Source: Photobacterium jeanii
GTDB taxonomy: Bacteria; Pseudomonadota; Gammaproteobacteria; Enterobacterales; Vibrionaceae
Direction of reading: 5' to 3'
Assembly: GCF_001650345.1 (NCBI RefSeq)
Contig: NZ_LVHF01000018.1
Coordinates: 62,266-126,265, forward strand
DNA: 64,000 nucleotides
Positions 40,545 through 52,946 of the stretch are shown in pieces. The position numbers were made by a program, and so were the translations under genes. The notes under the pieces were generated by a model, which saw nothing but the letters and a program-made list of their open reading frames with translations, did no database searches and was not told the origin of the DNA. Every line of letters starts with the position of its first letter. Position 1 is the first letter of the stretch.

Positions 40545-41438
40545 TTACAATCCTAAATAGCTGGTGAGATACCAATCAATGATTTGGTTGCCCCATAGCA
40601 GGCTGATCCAGCCAGCAAAAGCGAGGTAAGGACCAAATGAAAATGGGGTCTGTGAATCTGATTGTTGTACTTTCATCAGGATAATGCCACAGATTGCACC
40701 GATCAATGAGGAAAGTAAGATCACAAAGGGTAATTCTTGCCAACCAAGCCAGGCACCTAATGCGGCAAGCAGTTTGAAATCGCCATACCCCATCCCTTCC
40801 TTTTTGGTTAGTAGCTTAAATACCCAGTACAAGCTCCATAGTGAAAGGTAACCAAACATAGCACCGATTAAGGCATCTTCGATCGATACTGGGCTAATTC
40901 CAACTAAAGCGAGAAACAAGCCAGCCCACATTAATGGCAGAGTGATTTGATCTGGCAGTAACATTTTATCGATATCGATAAAAGTCAGAGCGACGAGTGC
41001 AAAGGTAAAGCCGATTACCGCGAGTGACCACTCTGACAAAGGCAGCATATAGGCTGCTGTTGCAGTGAGGGCTGCGGTTAGTAGCTCAACTAATGGGTAG
41101 CGCGCACTGATCGGGTGTTGGCAATGTCGGCATCGACCTTTGAGTAACAGCCAGCTGATCACCGGAATATTATCTTTGGCGGAAATAAGCTGATTGCATT
41201 TCGGGCAACGCGAGCGAGGCACACTTAAGTTGAAGGTTTCATTTTGCTCGCTAGATTGCTCTTTAGCTTGGTCGTTGACTTTAAACTCGGGGAAACAATC
41301 GATGCAATCGCGTTTCCACTCTCGTTCCATCATGATCGGAAGACGATGGATCACTACATTTAAAAAGCTGCCAATAAGCAAACCAAATACAGCAGCCAAA
41401 GTAGGGTAGAGCCAAGGGTAGTGAGTCAGCAATTCCAT
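40545..41438 (-). CDS. pilD: PilD, prepilin peptidase and N-methyltransferase
   Basis: 297 residues, polytopic inner-membrane aspartic protease. The cytoplasmic loop carries two CxxC pairs (CPKCNQL and CRHCQHP) typical of the methyltransferase part. The catalytic aspartates are in FIDIDKMLLPDQ and GYGDFKLL (the GxGD motif). It removes the leader of type IV pilin and type II secretion pseudopilins and methylates the new N-terminus. Last gene of pilABCD, with coaE downstream. Confidence 0.95.
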   Translation of the reverse strand: MELLTHYPWLYPTLAAVFGLLIGSFLNVVIHRLPIMMEREWKRDCIDCFPEFKVNDQAKEQSSEQNETFNLSVPRSRCPKCNQLISAKDNIPVISWLLLKGRCRHCQHPISARYPLVELLTAALTATAAYMLPLSEWSLAVIGFTFALVALTFIDIDKMLLPDQITLPLMWAGLFLALVGISPVSIEDALIGAMFGYLSLWSLYWVFKLLTKKEGMGYGDFKLLAALGAWLGWQELPFVILLSSLIGAICGIILMKVQQSDSQTPFSFGPYLAFAGWISLLWGNQIIDWYLTSYLGL

Positions 41439-41571
41439 GATGAAGTCTCTAAATAATCGTTAGTGCCATTGTAAGGGATGCAACCAAGAGAGGCGAGTGT
41501 TCCTGCGGTTATTCCTAGTTTATGTTCAAGGTGTTAGCGGAAAATGATAGTGAGTGTTCCCAAAATCTAGA

Positions 41572-41596
41572 GTGTGTTCGCTTCTGTTGAACACAC
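41572..41596 (-). terminator. Hairpin between pilC and pilD
   Basis: GTGTGTTC and GAACACAC pair perfectly over eight bases around a nine-base loop, 21 bases after the pilC stop. The T-rich tail on the minus strand is weak, so it may attenuate rather than stop transcription into pilD. Confidence 0.4.
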
Positions 41597-41616
41597 CCAG
41601 ATATTTTTTAGCGCTA

Positions 41617-42837
41617 TTAGCCCATAACACTCATCAAGGTGAAGATTGGCATGTACATGGCGACCAATAAACCGCCGATCACTAACCCTAAGAAAACGAT
41701 GATCAGAGGCTCAATTATTTTCCCTAAGTTATCGACGGTATTATCAACATCGTTTTCATATAGGTTTGCGATTTTATTGAGCATATCATCGAGCGAACCG
41801 GACTCTTCGCCTATCATCACCATTTGTAGCATTAGCTCGGGGAACTCATTGCATTGCCGAAGTGATAAATAGAGTGGCATCCCTGCTGCAGCGGCAATAT
41901 GGGCTTGCTCGATTGCTTGTTGGATATGTAAGTTCCCCGCGGTTCTGCCTGCTGATTGCAGCCCGGTTAGTAGCGGTATACCAGCAGTAAAGGTGGTTGC
42001 CAGGGTGCGAGAAAAGCGAGCGATGGTCGCTTTTAAAAATACCGAACCTAGGATAGGCATTTTTAAGCTGTACCGACTGAGCGCAAGTCGGTAGCGGGGG
42101 GATTTGCGATAGGTTGCAATATGGATAACGATGAGACTAAGTAGTGCCAGTGTCACCATTAAACCATTGTTGATTAGCAAATTTGAAAGTTTGATCACTT
42201 GTCGAGTAAACCAAGGAAGTTGTGCGCCAAAGCTGCTGAAAATATTGGCAAATTGAGGGATAACGAATACCAGCATGAGTACGGTTACCCCAATAGCGGT
42301 GAGAGTAACCATTGCTGGATAGATCATCGCCTTGATAACTTTTTTGCGCATTGCCTCGTGTTTTTCACGGTAGCTCGCGAGACGCTCAAAAACTTGACCA
42401 AGGTGACCTGTTTCTTCCCCCGTTGCTACTAAGTCACAGTAGAAGTTATCAAATAGTGGTGAACTGGTTCGCAAGGCCTTAGATAGCGACGCTCCTGCTT
42501 CTACCTGTTTATTGACCTGACTGAGAATGGCGCGGACTTCACTTTTTTGGTGACTGTCGGAGATGAGTTTTATCGACTGCACCACAGGAACCCCAGATTG
42601 AATCATGGTCGCTAACTGACGGGTGACTGCCGTGACGTCAGCGCTTTTCATCTGGTTTTTGGCTTTGGTAAAAGCTGACGGAGCGCGGCGTTTGATTTTT
42701 TTGATTTGTATTTTTTGTTCGAGCAGTTTTTCCCGCGCTTCTTGTTCTTGATAACCGACAATGACCCCTGAAAGTTTACGACCTGCTTGGTTTACCCCTC
42801 GCCAGTGGTAATAACGTAATGTATTGCTTGGTTTCAT
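41617..42837 (-). CDS. pilC: PilC, type IV pilus inner-membrane platform protein
   Basis: 406 residues with two GspF/T2SSF domains (about 70-190 and 275-395). Transmembrane segments include MIYPAMVTLTAIGVTVLMLV (about 168-187) and IEPLIIVFLGLVIGGLLVAM near the C-terminus. PilC couples the PilB and PilT motors to the pilus. The N-terminal region (YHWRGVNQAGRKLSGVI) is typical of the family. It follows pilB by 73 bases. Confidence 0.95.
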   Translation of the reverse strand: MKPSNTLRYYHWRGVNQAGRKLSGVIVGYQEQEAREKLLEQKIQIKKIKRRAPSAFTKAKNQMKSADVTAVTRQLATMIQSGVPVVQSIKLISDSHQKSEVRAILSQVNKQVEAGASLSKALRTSSPLFDNFYCDLVATGEETGHLGQVFERLASYREKHEAMRKKVIKAMIYPAMVTLTAIGVTVLMLVFVIPQFANIFSSFGAQLPWFTRQVIKLSNLLINNGLMVTLALLSLIVIHIATYRKSPRYRLALSRYSLKMPILGSVFLKATIARFSRTLATTFTAGIPLLTGLQSAGRTAGNLHIQQAIEQAHIAAAAGMPLYLSLRQCNEFPELMLQMVMIGEESGSLDDMLNKIANLYENDVDNTVDNLGKIIEPLIIVFLGLVIGGLLVAMYMPIFTLMSVMG

Positions 42838-42910
42838 TATGCTTCCTTGTCAGTGTGTGGTGTTTAAGCGAGTTATGGTTAAGGCTGACTTTAGATAAGT
42901 TAGAAGTTCG

Positions 42911-44596
42911 CTAGAAGTGTAAAACCCGCTGTAGTTCACTAAGGCTAGTAATGCCTTGGCAGAGCTTTTCGATACCAGAATCTTGTAGGGTTTGCATTCC
43001 TTGTTTACGTGCTATGTCTTCTAGCTCAAGGGTCGTGGCTTTGCTCATTAGTGCTTCAGCGAGTTCGCGGCTAAAGGTCATTACCTCGTAAATGCCGACT
43101 CGGCCGCTATAGCCTTTGTTACAGTCATCGCAGCCATGCTCGTTGGATTGGTAAATTTCGGCACTGGCTGGGATGTTGAGTTTCTCGCGATGTAACTGTG
43201 ATAACTCATGGGGTTGTTTACAATGCTTGCACAATCGTCGTCCTAAACGTTGGGCGATGATCAAGCTTAGCGATGAAGCAAGGTTAAAATCTTCCACCCC
43301 CATGTTTGTCAGGCGCGTTAAAGTTTCAGCCGCAGAGTTGGTATGGAGGGTTGATAACACCAAGTGACCAGTCTGGGCCGCTTTTACTGCAATGGCTGCT
43401 GTTTCTATATCGCGAATTTCCCCCACCATGACCACATCGGGATCTTGGCGCAAGAAAGAGCGCAGCGCGTCAGCAAACCCTAACCCTGCTTGATTGTTTA
43501 TGTGAACTTGGTTGATACCGGGTAAGTTAATCTCTACAGGGTCTTCTGCTGTTGAAATATTACGTTCATCGGTATTAAGGATCTTAAGTCCGGTATACAG
43601 AGATACTGTTTTGCCGCTGCCAGTTGGTCCTGTCATTAAGATCATGCCTTGCGGCTGTTGCAGTGCAGCAAGGTAGTCGGCTTTTTGTTGTTTGTTATAA
43701 CCGAGAATATCAATATTTAGATTGGCGCTACTGCTGTCTAATATTCGCAGTACCACTTTTTCACCCCACAGTGTCGGTAGGGTAGAGACCCGTAAATCAA
43801 CGGTCACGCTTGGGCTTAATTTGAGTTTTATTCGTCCATCTTGCGGTTGGCGACGTTCGGCAATATTGAGCTTGGACATTACCTTTAAGCGAGTCGATAA
43901 ACGGCGTGACAGGTGCGCTGCAGGAGACGAATATTGGTGCAATAAGCCATCGCAGCGAAATCGAATACGATAGTATTTTTCGTAAGGCTCAAAGTGAATG
44001 TCTGAGGCTTTCTTACGCACTGCATCAAGCAGCACTTGGTTGATGTAGCGGGTGACTGGGGCGGTATCTTGGCTGAGATCGTTTTCTTCAACTAGTTCAT
44101 CATCAGATAAATCAACCAGTTGTTCTAATTCATCTTCATTGATGCTGCGTTGGTTCTTGGCTTCCCCGACATCGCTGCCGTATAGACGGCGAATGGCGCT
44201 TTCTAGTTGTTTATTATCCAGTAGCAGCGGTTCAACTTGTTTGCCTGTTGCAAAGCGAAACTCGTCTTGGGCGGCAATGTTGGTGGGGTCACTCATACCG
44301 AGTAGCAGGGTGCTATCGGTGACTGTAAGTGGTATCGCGCGGTGACGTTGGATTAAATCTCTTTGCTGTAAGCTTTCACAACAAGCTTGGTAGTCGTAAT
44401 GGTGAATGTCGATAACAGGAATGCTGAAAATCGATTCCAGTTGGCGAGCGAGGTTTTGGCTAGTCAGTAAATTGAGAGCGACCAAAGCCGAAGGGATAGA
44501 GATCCCCTCAGCTTGGGCGTAACTACTGACTTCTTGTTGCTGCATTTGGTTAAGTATTTCAACCTGATGCAGTACAGAGGGCAGAGTAGTTAGCAC
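42911..44596 (-). CDS. pilB: PilB, type IV pilus assembly ATPase
   Basis: 561 residues. The N-terminal MshEN/GspE-N domain occupies about 1-160. The ATPase core has Walker A GPTGSGKT (about 325-332), the Asp box, Walker B and a His box, plus a tetracysteine zinc motif CKHCKQ...CDDCNKGYSGRVGIYE. It powers pilus extension. It starts two bases after the pilA stop. Confidence 0.95.
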   Translation of the reverse strand: MLTTLPSVLHQVEILNQMQQQEVSSYAQAEGISIPSALVALNLLTSQNLARQLESIFSIPVIDIHHYDYQACCESLQQRDLIQRHRAIPLTVTDSTLLLGMSDPTNIAAQDEFRFATGKQVEPLLLDNKQLESAIRRLYGSDVGEAKNQRSINEDELEQLVDLSDDELVEENDLSQDTAPVTRYINQVLLDAVRKKASDIHFEPYEKYYRIRFRCDGLLHQYSSPAAHLSRRLSTRLKVMSKLNIAERRQPQDGRIKLKLSPSVTVDLRVSTLPTLWGEKVVLRILDSSSANLNIDILGYNKQQKADYLAALQQPQGMILMTGPTGSGKTVSLYTGLKILNTDERNISTAEDPVEINLPGINQVHINNQAGLGFADALRSFLRQDPDVVMVGEIRDIETAAIAVKAAQTGHLVLSTLHTNSAAETLTRLTNMGVEDFNLASSLSLIIAQRLGRRLCKHCKQPHELSQLHREKLNIPASAEIYQSNEHGCDDCNKGYSGRVGIYEVMTFSRELAEALMSKATTLELEDIARKQGMQTLQDSGIEKLCQGITSLSELQRVLHF

Positions 44597-44598
44597 TA

Positions 44599-45021
44599 TT
44601 AATTACAGCCTTCAACTTCGACTTTAGGGCTAGTATTATTTGTACAAGACCATGGAGTAGATGGCGTTCTAGCATATTTAATATTACCAGCTGCAGCTTT
44701 ATCTGCTTTAAATGTAAAAGTTAAAGTAGACTCTGCTTTTGATGCTGCGCCTGCACCTTGAAGTGAAGCTGCGATTGTACCTAGTGTATTCATGGTCGCT
44801 GAACCACCAATTTTGCCTAGGTCTGTTGTTGTTCCTGTATTATTTTGCGAGTACAAGTCAGCATTGGTTAGCAAAGATTTTAGAGTTGCAGAGGCAGAAG
44901 ATACTGCAGATTTAGCAACATAGTCTTTATAAGCAGGAATTGCGAATGCTGATAACACACCAATGATCGCCACCACAATCATCAATTCAATAAGCGTGAA
45001 GCCTTTTTGCATTTTTTTCAT
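44599..45021 (-). CDS. pilA: PilA, major type IV pilin
   Basis: 140 residues. Leader MKKMQKG with PilD cleavage before [20 protein letters not shown]; Glu5 of the mature pilin is present. The globular domain (about 35-140) ends with a probable disulfide loop, C in PWSC to C in EGCN at the last but one residue. This gene is visibly more AT-rich than its neighbours, as is common for fast-changing pilins. In Vibrio, this pilus is used for attachment, chitin binding and DNA uptake. The first ATG (45021) is preceded by GGTAA. Confidence 0.95.
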   Translation of the reverse strand: MKKMQKGFTLIELMIVVAIIGVLSAFAIPAYKDYVAKSAVSSASATLKSLLTNADLYSQNNTGTTTDLGKIGGSATMNTLGTIAASLQGAGAASKAESTLTFTFKADKAAAGNIKYARTPSTPWSCTNNTSPKVEVEGCN

Positions 45022-45380
45022 GTATTTACCTTTGTAACAATGGAATGCCCGAGGGCTTTAAATGGGTAAATGCAGATTAAAAGCAAGTGGCAAGCGTAGG
45101 AATCAAAAGGGTTTTTTTGCTCGGGTCAGTTTGAATAAATTGTGGTCAGGTTACATTTGTTGCAATGCGTGTTTCGAGCTGGTTTGAAAGGATTGGTTGT
45201 ACCTGAATATTGACAATATCAATGATTGATAAAAACAAAGGAGAACCTAAGTTCTCCTTTTATGAATACCGCTAACACATTCAGTTGGTTATAGGCTTGC
45301 GTGCGGTTATGTTTGCGATCAACTTGGCATCTTTAGCCGATTTATAACCACCTGACTAAGTTCAGCGTTAAAGCACGTCT
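45022..45380. other. Intergenic region between pilA and nadC
   Basis: 359 bases with the pilA upstream region. I see no convincing promoter. On the minus strand TTGC-TTTTTAA-like DNA around 45074-45090 weakly recalls a sigma-54 site, but the first G of the -24 GG is missing. The nadC terminator hairpin lies at 45237-45260. No small gene is evident. Confidence 0.5.
45232..45260 (-). terminator. Terminator after nadC
   Basis: Read on the minus strand: AAAGGAGAAC, TTAG loop, GTTCTCCTTT, then GTTTTTATC. Perfect ten-base stem, about 120 bases after the nadC stop. Confidence 0.8.
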
Positions 45381-47105
<1,725 letters not shown>

Positions 47106-47317
47106 TTGATTGATGGTTTTATAGAACACGATTGGTCTGACCATTTTCCAACATTCTATTCTTATTCAGAATTATGATGTTGAGTGTATGAATTGCAATT
47201 GTTTTAATAAGTTTTCATAAGTTGAAATTTTTGTTAAATCGACCCGTGTTCTATGATTTCAATCAAGTTGTCAGTGGACATCCTCAAATATTCCTGTAAA
47301 CTTTCCACCGATTGATT

Positions 47318-47334
47318 AATTGGTAATACCAATT
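47318..47334. promoter_or_regulatory. PdhR operator
   Basis: Perfect 17-bp palindrome AATTGGTAATACCAATT. It matches the known PdhR site ATTGGTnnnACCAAT, 56 bases upstream of pdhR. This indicates autoregulation of pdhR-aceEF that is relieved by pyruvate. A candidate -10 (TATGAT, 47252-47257) lies upstream. Confidence 0.85.
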
Positions 47335-47390
47335 GCCCGCATGACGGGCTGGCCTGAAACGCGCCTAAGCATACGAACGATAAAGAAAAA

Positions 47391-48164
47391 ATGACTTACA
47401 AACGCATTCGTCAACCAAAGCTCTCCGACGCTATTGAGCAGGAAATCGAGCGATTGATCTTGGAGGGTATTCTCTCTCCGGGACAACAATTGCCGCCTGA
47501 GCGTGAGCTGGCGAAGCAGTTTGATGTTTCACGCCCCTCCGTCCGCGAAGCCATCCAGCGCTTAGAAGCTAAACACCTCCTCACTCGTCGCCAAGGTGGC
47601 GGTACCTTTGTCACAGAGAAGCTATGGCAGAGCTTTTCTGAGCCGTTATTGGATTTGTTAGCCGCGCACCCTGAAACCCAACTAGATTTATTGGAAGCCC
47701 GCCACGCTCTTGAGGGTTTAGCAGCGTATTACGCCGCGTTACGTGGCAATGACCAAGATTTTACTCGGATCCGTGACTGCCATTCACGAATTCAAGAAGC
47801 CCAGCAGCAAGGCGATTTACACGCTGAAGCGGCAGCGGTAATGCAATACCTGATCGCAGTGACCGAATCTGCGCACAATGTGGTGTTGCTTCATATCATC
47901 CGTAGCCTTGCCCCTATGCTGGAGCAAAACGTATTACAAAACTTTGAACTCCTAAATCGCCGCCAAGAGGTGGTTGATAAGGTGAGCAAACACCGAGCCG
48001 ATATTGTGCAAGCGATAGTTTCTGGTGAGCCGTTAAAAGCTCGTGAAGCATCGCATGCACATTTGGCTTACATCGAGGAAACTTTGTTGGATTTAACGCG
48101 TGAAGATAGCAGACGTGAACGCTCTCTTCGTCGGATTCAACAACGCAAGGACGGGCTGGATTAG
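47391..48164 (+). CDS. pdhR: PdhR, pyruvate-sensing GntR-family repressor
   Basis: 257 residues. Winged helix-turn-helix (about 8-75) with [20 protein letters not shown], then the all-helical FCD effector domain (about 95-235). PdhR represses its own operon and respiratory genes until pyruvate releases it. A perfect PdhR site lies upstream and the PDH genes downstream, so the call is very secure. A 140-base gap with a large hairpin separates it from aceE. Confidence 0.95.
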   Translation: MTYKRIRQPKLSDAIEQEIERLILEGILSPGQQLPPERELAKQFDVSRPSVREAIQRLEAKHLLTRRQGGGTFVTEKLWQSFSEPLLDLLAAHPETQLDLLEARHALEGLAAYYAALRGNDQDFTRIRDCHSRIQEAQQQGDLHAEAAAVMQYLIAVTESAHNVVLLHIIRSLAPMLEQNVLQNFELLNRRQEVVDKVSKHRADIVQAIVSGEPLKAREASHAHLAYIEETLLDLTREDSRRERSLRRIQQRKDGLD

Positions 48165-48213
48165 TACCTTCAACAATATAATACGTAGGGTAGTGAACAG
48201 TCGCGACACTATG

Positions 48214-48265
48214 CCAGTCGTCATAACTATCGGTTTGGCAACATTCAGATAGTTATGGCGGTTGG
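48214..48265 (+). promoter_or_regulatory. Large hairpin between pdhR and aceE
   Basis: CCAGTCGTCATAACTATC (48214-48231) can pair without interruption over 18 positions (three G-U) with GATAGTTATGGCGGTTGG (48248-48265), leaving a 16-base loop. The tail (TGTTAAGTTTTGTAG) is only moderately U-rich. It ends 39 bases before the aceE ATG. It could be an attenuator, an mRNA stabiliser or a regulatory leader. Confidence 0.7.
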
Positions 48266-48304
48266 TGTTAAGTTTTGTAGATTATCAACGAAAGGATAGA
48301 TCGC

Positions 48305-50968
48305 ATGTCTGAAGTCATGAAAAATGACGTGGACGCTCTGGAAACTCAAGAGTGGCTTGAAGCTCTTGAATCAGTCGTTCGTGAAGAAGGTGTAGAACGT
48401 GCACAGTACCTACTAGAGCAAGTACTAGATAAAGCACGTTTAGATGGCGTAGATATGGCTACCGGCGTAACTACTAACTACATCAATACGATCCCAGCAG
48501 CACAAGAGCCTGCTTACCCTGGTGACACAACGCTTGAGCGTCGTATTCGTTCCATTATCCGTTGGAATGCAATCATGATCGTTCTACGTGCTTCTAAGAA
48601 AGACTTAGACCTAGGTGGCCACATGGCTTCTTACCAGTCTGCGTCTGCATTCTACGAAGTATGTTTCAACCACTTCTTCCGTGCACCAAACGAAGTTGAT
48701 GGTGGCGATTTAGTTTACTACCAGGGTCACATCTCTCCAGGTATCTATTCTCGCGCATTTGTTGAAGGCCGCCTAACTGAAGAGCAGCTAGACAACTTCC
48801 GTCAAGAAGTTGATGGTAAAGGTATCCCTTCATACCCGCACCCTAAACTAATGCCTGAATTCTGGCAGTTCCCAACTGTATCTATGGGTCTAGGCCCTAT
48901 CTCAGCTATCTACCAAGCTCGCTTCCTGAAGTACCTAGAAGGCCGTGGTCTTAAAGATACCTCTGCACAGCGCGTATACGCGTTCCTAGGCGATGGTGAG
49001 ATGGATGAGCCAGAATCACGCGGTGCGATCTCTTTCGCTGCTCGTGAAAAACTGGACAACCTATGTTTCCTAATCAACTGTAACCTACAGCGTCTTGACG
49101 GCCCAGTTATGGGTAACGGCAAGATCATCCAAGAGCTAGAAGGCCTATTCAAAGGTGCTGGCTGGAACGTGGTTAAAGTTATCTGGGGTAACAACTGGGA
49201 TTCACTACTAGCTAAAGATACGACTGGTAAGCTTCTACAGCTTATGAACGAGACTATCGATGGTGATTACCAAACGTTCAAATCGAAAGACGGCGCTTAC
49301 GTTCGTGAGCACTTCTTCGGTAAGTACCCAGAAACAGCTGCACTAGTTGCAGACATGACTGATGACGAAATCTTCGCACTTAAGCGTGGTGGTCACGAGT
49401 CTTCTAAACTGTTCGCTGCGTTCAACAACGCGAAAGAAACAAGCGGCAAGCCAACTGTTATCCTAGCTAAAACTGTTAAAGGTTACGGCATGGGTGAAGC
49501 AGCTGAAGGTAAGAACATCGCTCACGGCGTGAAGAAAATGGACATGACTCATGTTCTTCACCTACGCGATCGTCTAGGCCTAGAAGACATCCTTTCAGAT
49601 GAGAAAGTAAGCGAACTGCCTTACCTGAAACTGGAAGAGGGTACCCCTGAGTACGAATACATGCACGCTCGCCGTAACGCACTTCACGGTTACACGCCTG
49701 CACGTCTTCCTAAGTTCACGCAAGAATTTAAAGTGCCTGAGCTAGATGCATTTGCCCCTCTACTAGGTGAGCAAAAGCGTGATATCTCAACCACTATGGC
49801 TTACGTACGTACGCTAAACATTCTTCTGAAAGATAAAGGTATCGGTAAAAACATCGTTCCTATCATCTGTGATGAAGCGCGTACATTCGGTATGGAAGGT
49901 CTATTCCGTCAGGTTGGTATCTACAACCCACACGGTCAAGAATACACCCCTGAAGACCGCGGCGTAGTGTCTTACTACAAAGAAGCGACTTCTGGTCAGG
50001 TTCTACAAGAAGGTATCAATGAGCTAGGCTCAATGGCTTCTTGGGTTGCTGCTGCAACATCTTACAGCACCAACGATCTACCAATGATCCCATTCTACAT
50101 CTACTACTCAATGTTCGGTTTCCAACGTATTGGTGACATGGCATGGCTAGCAGGTGACCAACAAGCACGTGGTTTCCTATTGGGTGCTACTGCTGGTCGT
50201 ACAACACTGAATGGTGAAGGTCTACAGCACGAAGATGGTCACTCGCACATCCAAGCGAACACTATCCCTAACTGTATCTCTTACGACCCAACGTTCGCTT
50301 ACGAAGTTGCTGTAATCATGCAAGACGGTATCCGTCGCATGTACGGTGAGAACCAAGAGAACGTGTTCTACTACCTAACAGTAATGAACGAAAACTACGC
50401 AATGCCAGCAATGCCAGAAGGCGCTGAAGAAGGCATTCGTAAGGGTATCTACAAGCTAGAATCTCACGCTGGTGAGAAGAAAGTTCAGCTTATGAGCTCT
50501 GGTACTATCATGAATGAAGTACGTAAAGCGGCTCAAATCCTAAGCGAAGAATACGGCGTAGCATCTGACGTTTACTCTGTAACTTCTTTCAACGAACTGA
50601 CTCGCGATGGTCAAGACGTTGAGCGTTACAACATGCTACACCCAGAAGCTGAGCAGAAAGTTCCTTACATCACGCAAGTGATGGGTACTGAACCTGCAAT
50701 CGCTGCGACGGATTACATGAAGAACTACGCTGAGCAAGTACGTGCATTCATGCCGTCTGAGTCTTTCAAAGTTCTTGGTACTGATGGCTTCGGTCGTTCT
50801 GACAGCCGTGCAAACCTACGTCGTCACTTCGAAGTTAACGCAGGCTACGTAGTTGTTGCTGCTCTAACTGAACTGGCTAACCGTGGCGATATCGAGAAGT
50901 CTGTAGTTGCTCAAGCAATTGCTAAATTCGACATCGACGCTGACAAGATCAACCCGCTATACGCGTAA
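48305..50968 (+). CDS. aceE: AceE, pyruvate dehydrogenase E1 component
   Basis: 887 residues, homodimeric E1 type (same length as E. coli). The thiamine-diphosphate motif begins at [13 protein letters not shown] and continues to [12 protein letters not shown]1 decarboxylates pyruvate and acetylates the lipoyl groups of AceF in the cytoplasmic PDH complex. Codon use is strongly biased, as expected for high expression. Shine-Dalgarno AAAGGATAGA precedes the ATG. aceF follows after 14 bases. Confidence 0.97.
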   Translation: MSEVMKNDVDALETQEWLEALESVVREEGVERAQYLLEQVLDKARLDGVDMATGVTTNYINTIPAAQEPAYPGDTTLERRIRSIIRWNAIMIVLRASKKDLDLGGHMASYQSASAFYEVCFNHFFRAPNEVDGGDLVYYQGHISPGIYSRAFVEGRLTEEQLDNFRQEVDGKGIPSYPHPKLMPEFWQFPTVSMGLGPISAIYQARFLKYLEGRGLKDTSAQRVYAFLGDGEMDEPESRGAISFAAREKLDNLCFLINCNLQRLDGPVMGNGKIIQELEGLFKGAGWNVVKVIWGNNWDSLLAKDTTGKLLQLMNETIDGDYQTFKSKDGAYVREHFFGKYPETAALVADMTDDEIFALKRGGHESSKLFAAFNNAKETSGKPTVILAKTVKGYGMGEAAEGKNIAHGVKKMDMTHVLHLRDRLGLEDILSDEKVSELPYLKLEEGTPEYEYMHARRNALHGYTPARLPKFTQEFKVPELDAFAPLLGEQKRDISTTMAYVRTLNILLKDKGIGKNIVPIICDEARTFGMEGLFRQVGIYNPHGQEYTPEDRGVVSYYKEATSGQVLQEGINELGSMASWVAAATSYSTNDLPMIPFYIYYSMFGFQRIGDMAWLAGDQQARGFLLGATAGRTTLNGEGLQHEDGHSHIQANTIPNCISYDPTFAYEVAVIMQDGIRRMYGENQENVFYYLTVMNENYAMPAMPEGAEEGIRKGIYKLESHAGEKKVQLMSSGTIMNEVRKAAQILSEEYGVASDVYSVTSFNELTRDGQDVERYNMLHPEAEQKVPYITQVMGTEPAIAATDYMKNYAEQVRAFMPSESFKVLGTDGFGRSDSRANLRRHFEVNAGYVVVAALTELANRGDIEKSVVAQAIAKFDIDADKINPLYA

Positions 50969-50982
50969 GAGGCAAATTAAAC

Positions 50983-52869
50983 ATGGCAATCGAAATTAAT
51001 GTACCTGACATCGGTGCGGATGAGGTTGAAGTTACTGAGATTCTTGTTAGCGTTGGCGACAAGGTTGAAGAAGAGCAATCTCTAATCACTGTAGAAGGCG
51101 ATAAAGCTTCTATGGAAGTACCAGCTTCTCAGGCGGGTATCGTTAAAGAAATCAAAGTAGCTGAAGGCGACTCTGTTTCTACTGGTTCTCTAATCATGAT
51201 TTTCGAAGCTGAGGGTGCAGCGCAAGCTGCACCTGCTCCTGCGGCAGAAGCAGCACCAGCTGCTCCAGCTCCAGCAGCAGCGGCTGAGCTTAAAGAAGTT
51301 CACGTACCAGATATCGGTGGTGACGAAGTAGAAGTTACTGAAATCATGGTTGCAGTTGGCGACAGCATCGAAGAAGAGCAGTCTCTTCTAACTGTTGAAG
51401 GCGACAAAGCATCAATGGAAGTACCAGCACCATTCGCAGGTACGCTAAAAGAGATCAAAGTAGCAGCTGGCGATAAAGTATCTACTGGCTCTCTAATCAT
51501 GATCTTCGAAACTGCAGGTTCAGCACCTGCGGCAGCAGCTCCAGCAGTAGAAGTGCCAGCGGCGGCTCCTGCAGCGGCGGCAGCAAAAGAAGTTAACGTT
51601 CCAGACATCGGCGGTGATGAAGTAGAAGTTACTGAAATCATGGTTGCTGTTGGCGACACAGTGGAAGAAGAGCAATCTCTAATCACTGTTGAAGGTGACA
51701 AAGCTTCGATGGAAGTTCCTGCACCATTCGCGGGTACCGTTAAAGAAATCAAGATTGCAGCAGGCGACAAAGTGTCTACTGGCTCGCTAATCATGGTATT
51801 CGAAGTAGCTGGCGCAGCACCTGCAGCAGCTCCAGTAGCACAAGCGGCTCCAGCAGCGGCAGCACCTGCTCCGGCAGCTGCGCCTGCAGCTCCAGCGGCA
51901 GCAGCACCGGCTTCAACTGGCGACTTCCAAGAAAACAACGAGTACGCTCACGCGTCTCCAGTTGTTCGTCGTCTAGCTCGCGAATTCGGCGTTAACCTAT
52001 CTAAGGTTAAAGGTACTGGTCGTAAGAACCGTATCCTGAAAGAAGACGTTCAGAACTTCGTTAAAGATGCACTTAAGCGTCTTGAGTCTGGTGCAGCAGC
52101 ATCTGGCAAAGGTGACGGCGCAGCACTTGGTCTACTACCATGGCCAAAAGTTGACTTCAGCAAGTTCGGTGAGACTGAGACTAAGCCTCTATCTCGCATT
52201 AAGAAGATCTCTGGTGCAAACCTACACCGTAACTGGGTAATGATCCCGCACGTTACACAGTGGGACAACGCAGATATCACTGCGCTAGAAGCATTCCGTA
52301 AAGAGCAAAACGCGATTGAAGCGAAGAAAGACTCTGGCATGAAGATCACTCCACTAGTGTTCATCATGAAAGCGGCTGCTAAAGCACTAGAAGCGTTCCC
52401 AGCGTTCAACTCTTCTCTATCTGATGACGGTGAAAGCCTAATTCTTAAGAAGTACGTGAACATCGGTATCGCAGTAGATACACCAAACGGTCTAGTTGTT
52501 CCTGTATTCAAAGACGTGAACAAGAAAGGCATCTACGAGCTTTCTGAAGAGCTAATGGCTGTTTCTAAGAAAGCACGTGCTGGTAAGCTAACTGCAGCTG
52601 ACATGCAAGGTGGTTGTTTCACTATCTCTAGCCTTGGTGGTCTAGGTGGTACAGCATTCACACCTATCGTGAACGCGCCAGAAGTAGGTATCCTAGGTGT
52701 ATCTAAGTCTGAAATGAAACCAGTATGGAACGGCAAGGACTTCGAACCTCGCCTAATGCTTCCTCTATCACTATCTTACGATCACCGTGTGATCGATGGT
52801 GCTGAAGGTGCACGTTTCATCACTTACCTAAACGGCTGTCTATCTGACATCCGCCGTTTAGTGCTTTAA
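50983..52869 (+). CDS. aceF: AceF, dihydrolipoamide acetyltransferase (PDH E2)
   Basis: 628 residues. Three tandem lipoyl domains with lipoylated lysines at K41, K142 and K240, each in [12 protein letters not shown]. They are joined by Ala/Pro-rich flexible linkers, followed by an E3/E1-binding domain (about 325-360, [16 protein letters not shown]) and the catalytic acetyltransferase domain with the [10 protein letters not shown] active-site motif near the end. It forms the core of the PDH complex. The three lipoyl segments are internal DNA repeats. Confidence 0.97.
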   Translation: MAIEINVPDIGADEVEVTEILVSVGDKVEEEQSLITVEGDKASMEVPASQAGIVKEIKVAEGDSVSTGSLIMIFEAEGAAQAAPAPAAEAAPAAPAPAAAAELKEVHVPDIGGDEVEVTEIMVAVGDSIEEEQSLLTVEGDKASMEVPAPFAGTLKEIKVAAGDKVSTGSLIMIFETAGSAPAAAAPAVEVPAAAPAAAAAKEVNVPDIGGDEVEVTEIMVAVGDTVEEEQSLITVEGDKASMEVPAPFAGTVKEIKIAAGDKVSTGSLIMVFEVAGAAPAAAPVAQAAPAAAAPAPAAAPAAPAAAAPASTGDFQENNEYAHASPVVRRLAREFGVNLSKVKGTGRKNRILKEDVQNFVKDALKRLESGAAASGKGDGAALGLLPWPKVDFSKFGETETKPLSRIKKISGANLHRNWVMIPHVTQWDNADITALEAFRKEQNAIEAKKDSGMKITPLVFIMKAAAKALEAFPAFNSSLSDDGESLILKKYVNIGIAVDTPNGLVVPVFKDVNKKGIYELSEELMAVSKKARAGKLTAADMQGGCFTISSLGGLGGTAFTPIVNAPEVGILGVSKSEMKPVWNGKDFEPRLMLPLSLSYDHRVIDGAEGARFITYLNGCLSDIRRLVL

Positions 52870-52887
52870 GGTTTCATTGCGTAATTG

Positions 52888-52911
52888 CCATGCCTGCAAC
52901 AGCAGGCATGG
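52888..52911 (+). terminator. Hairpin between aceF and lpdA
   Basis: CCATGCCTGC, AACA loop, GCAGGCATGG: a perfect ten-base stem, 18 bases after the aceF stop. There is no T-run, so it more likely protects mRNA 3' ends or slows read-through than terminates alone. Confidence 0.5.
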
Positions 52912-52946
52912 AATTGTTGCGCAGCTCACAGGCTATGGCATTTTAG

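Noticed and set aside
45070..45095. Possible sigma-54 promoter for pilA on the minus strand
   Set aside because: The -24 element has TTGC instead of TGGC, so the nearly invariant GG is missing; the match is too weak to annotate.
51200..51940. Long open frame on the minus strand across the aceF lipoyl region
   Set aside because: A shadow of GC-rich Ala/Pro linker codons; no ribosome binding site and no family resemblance.
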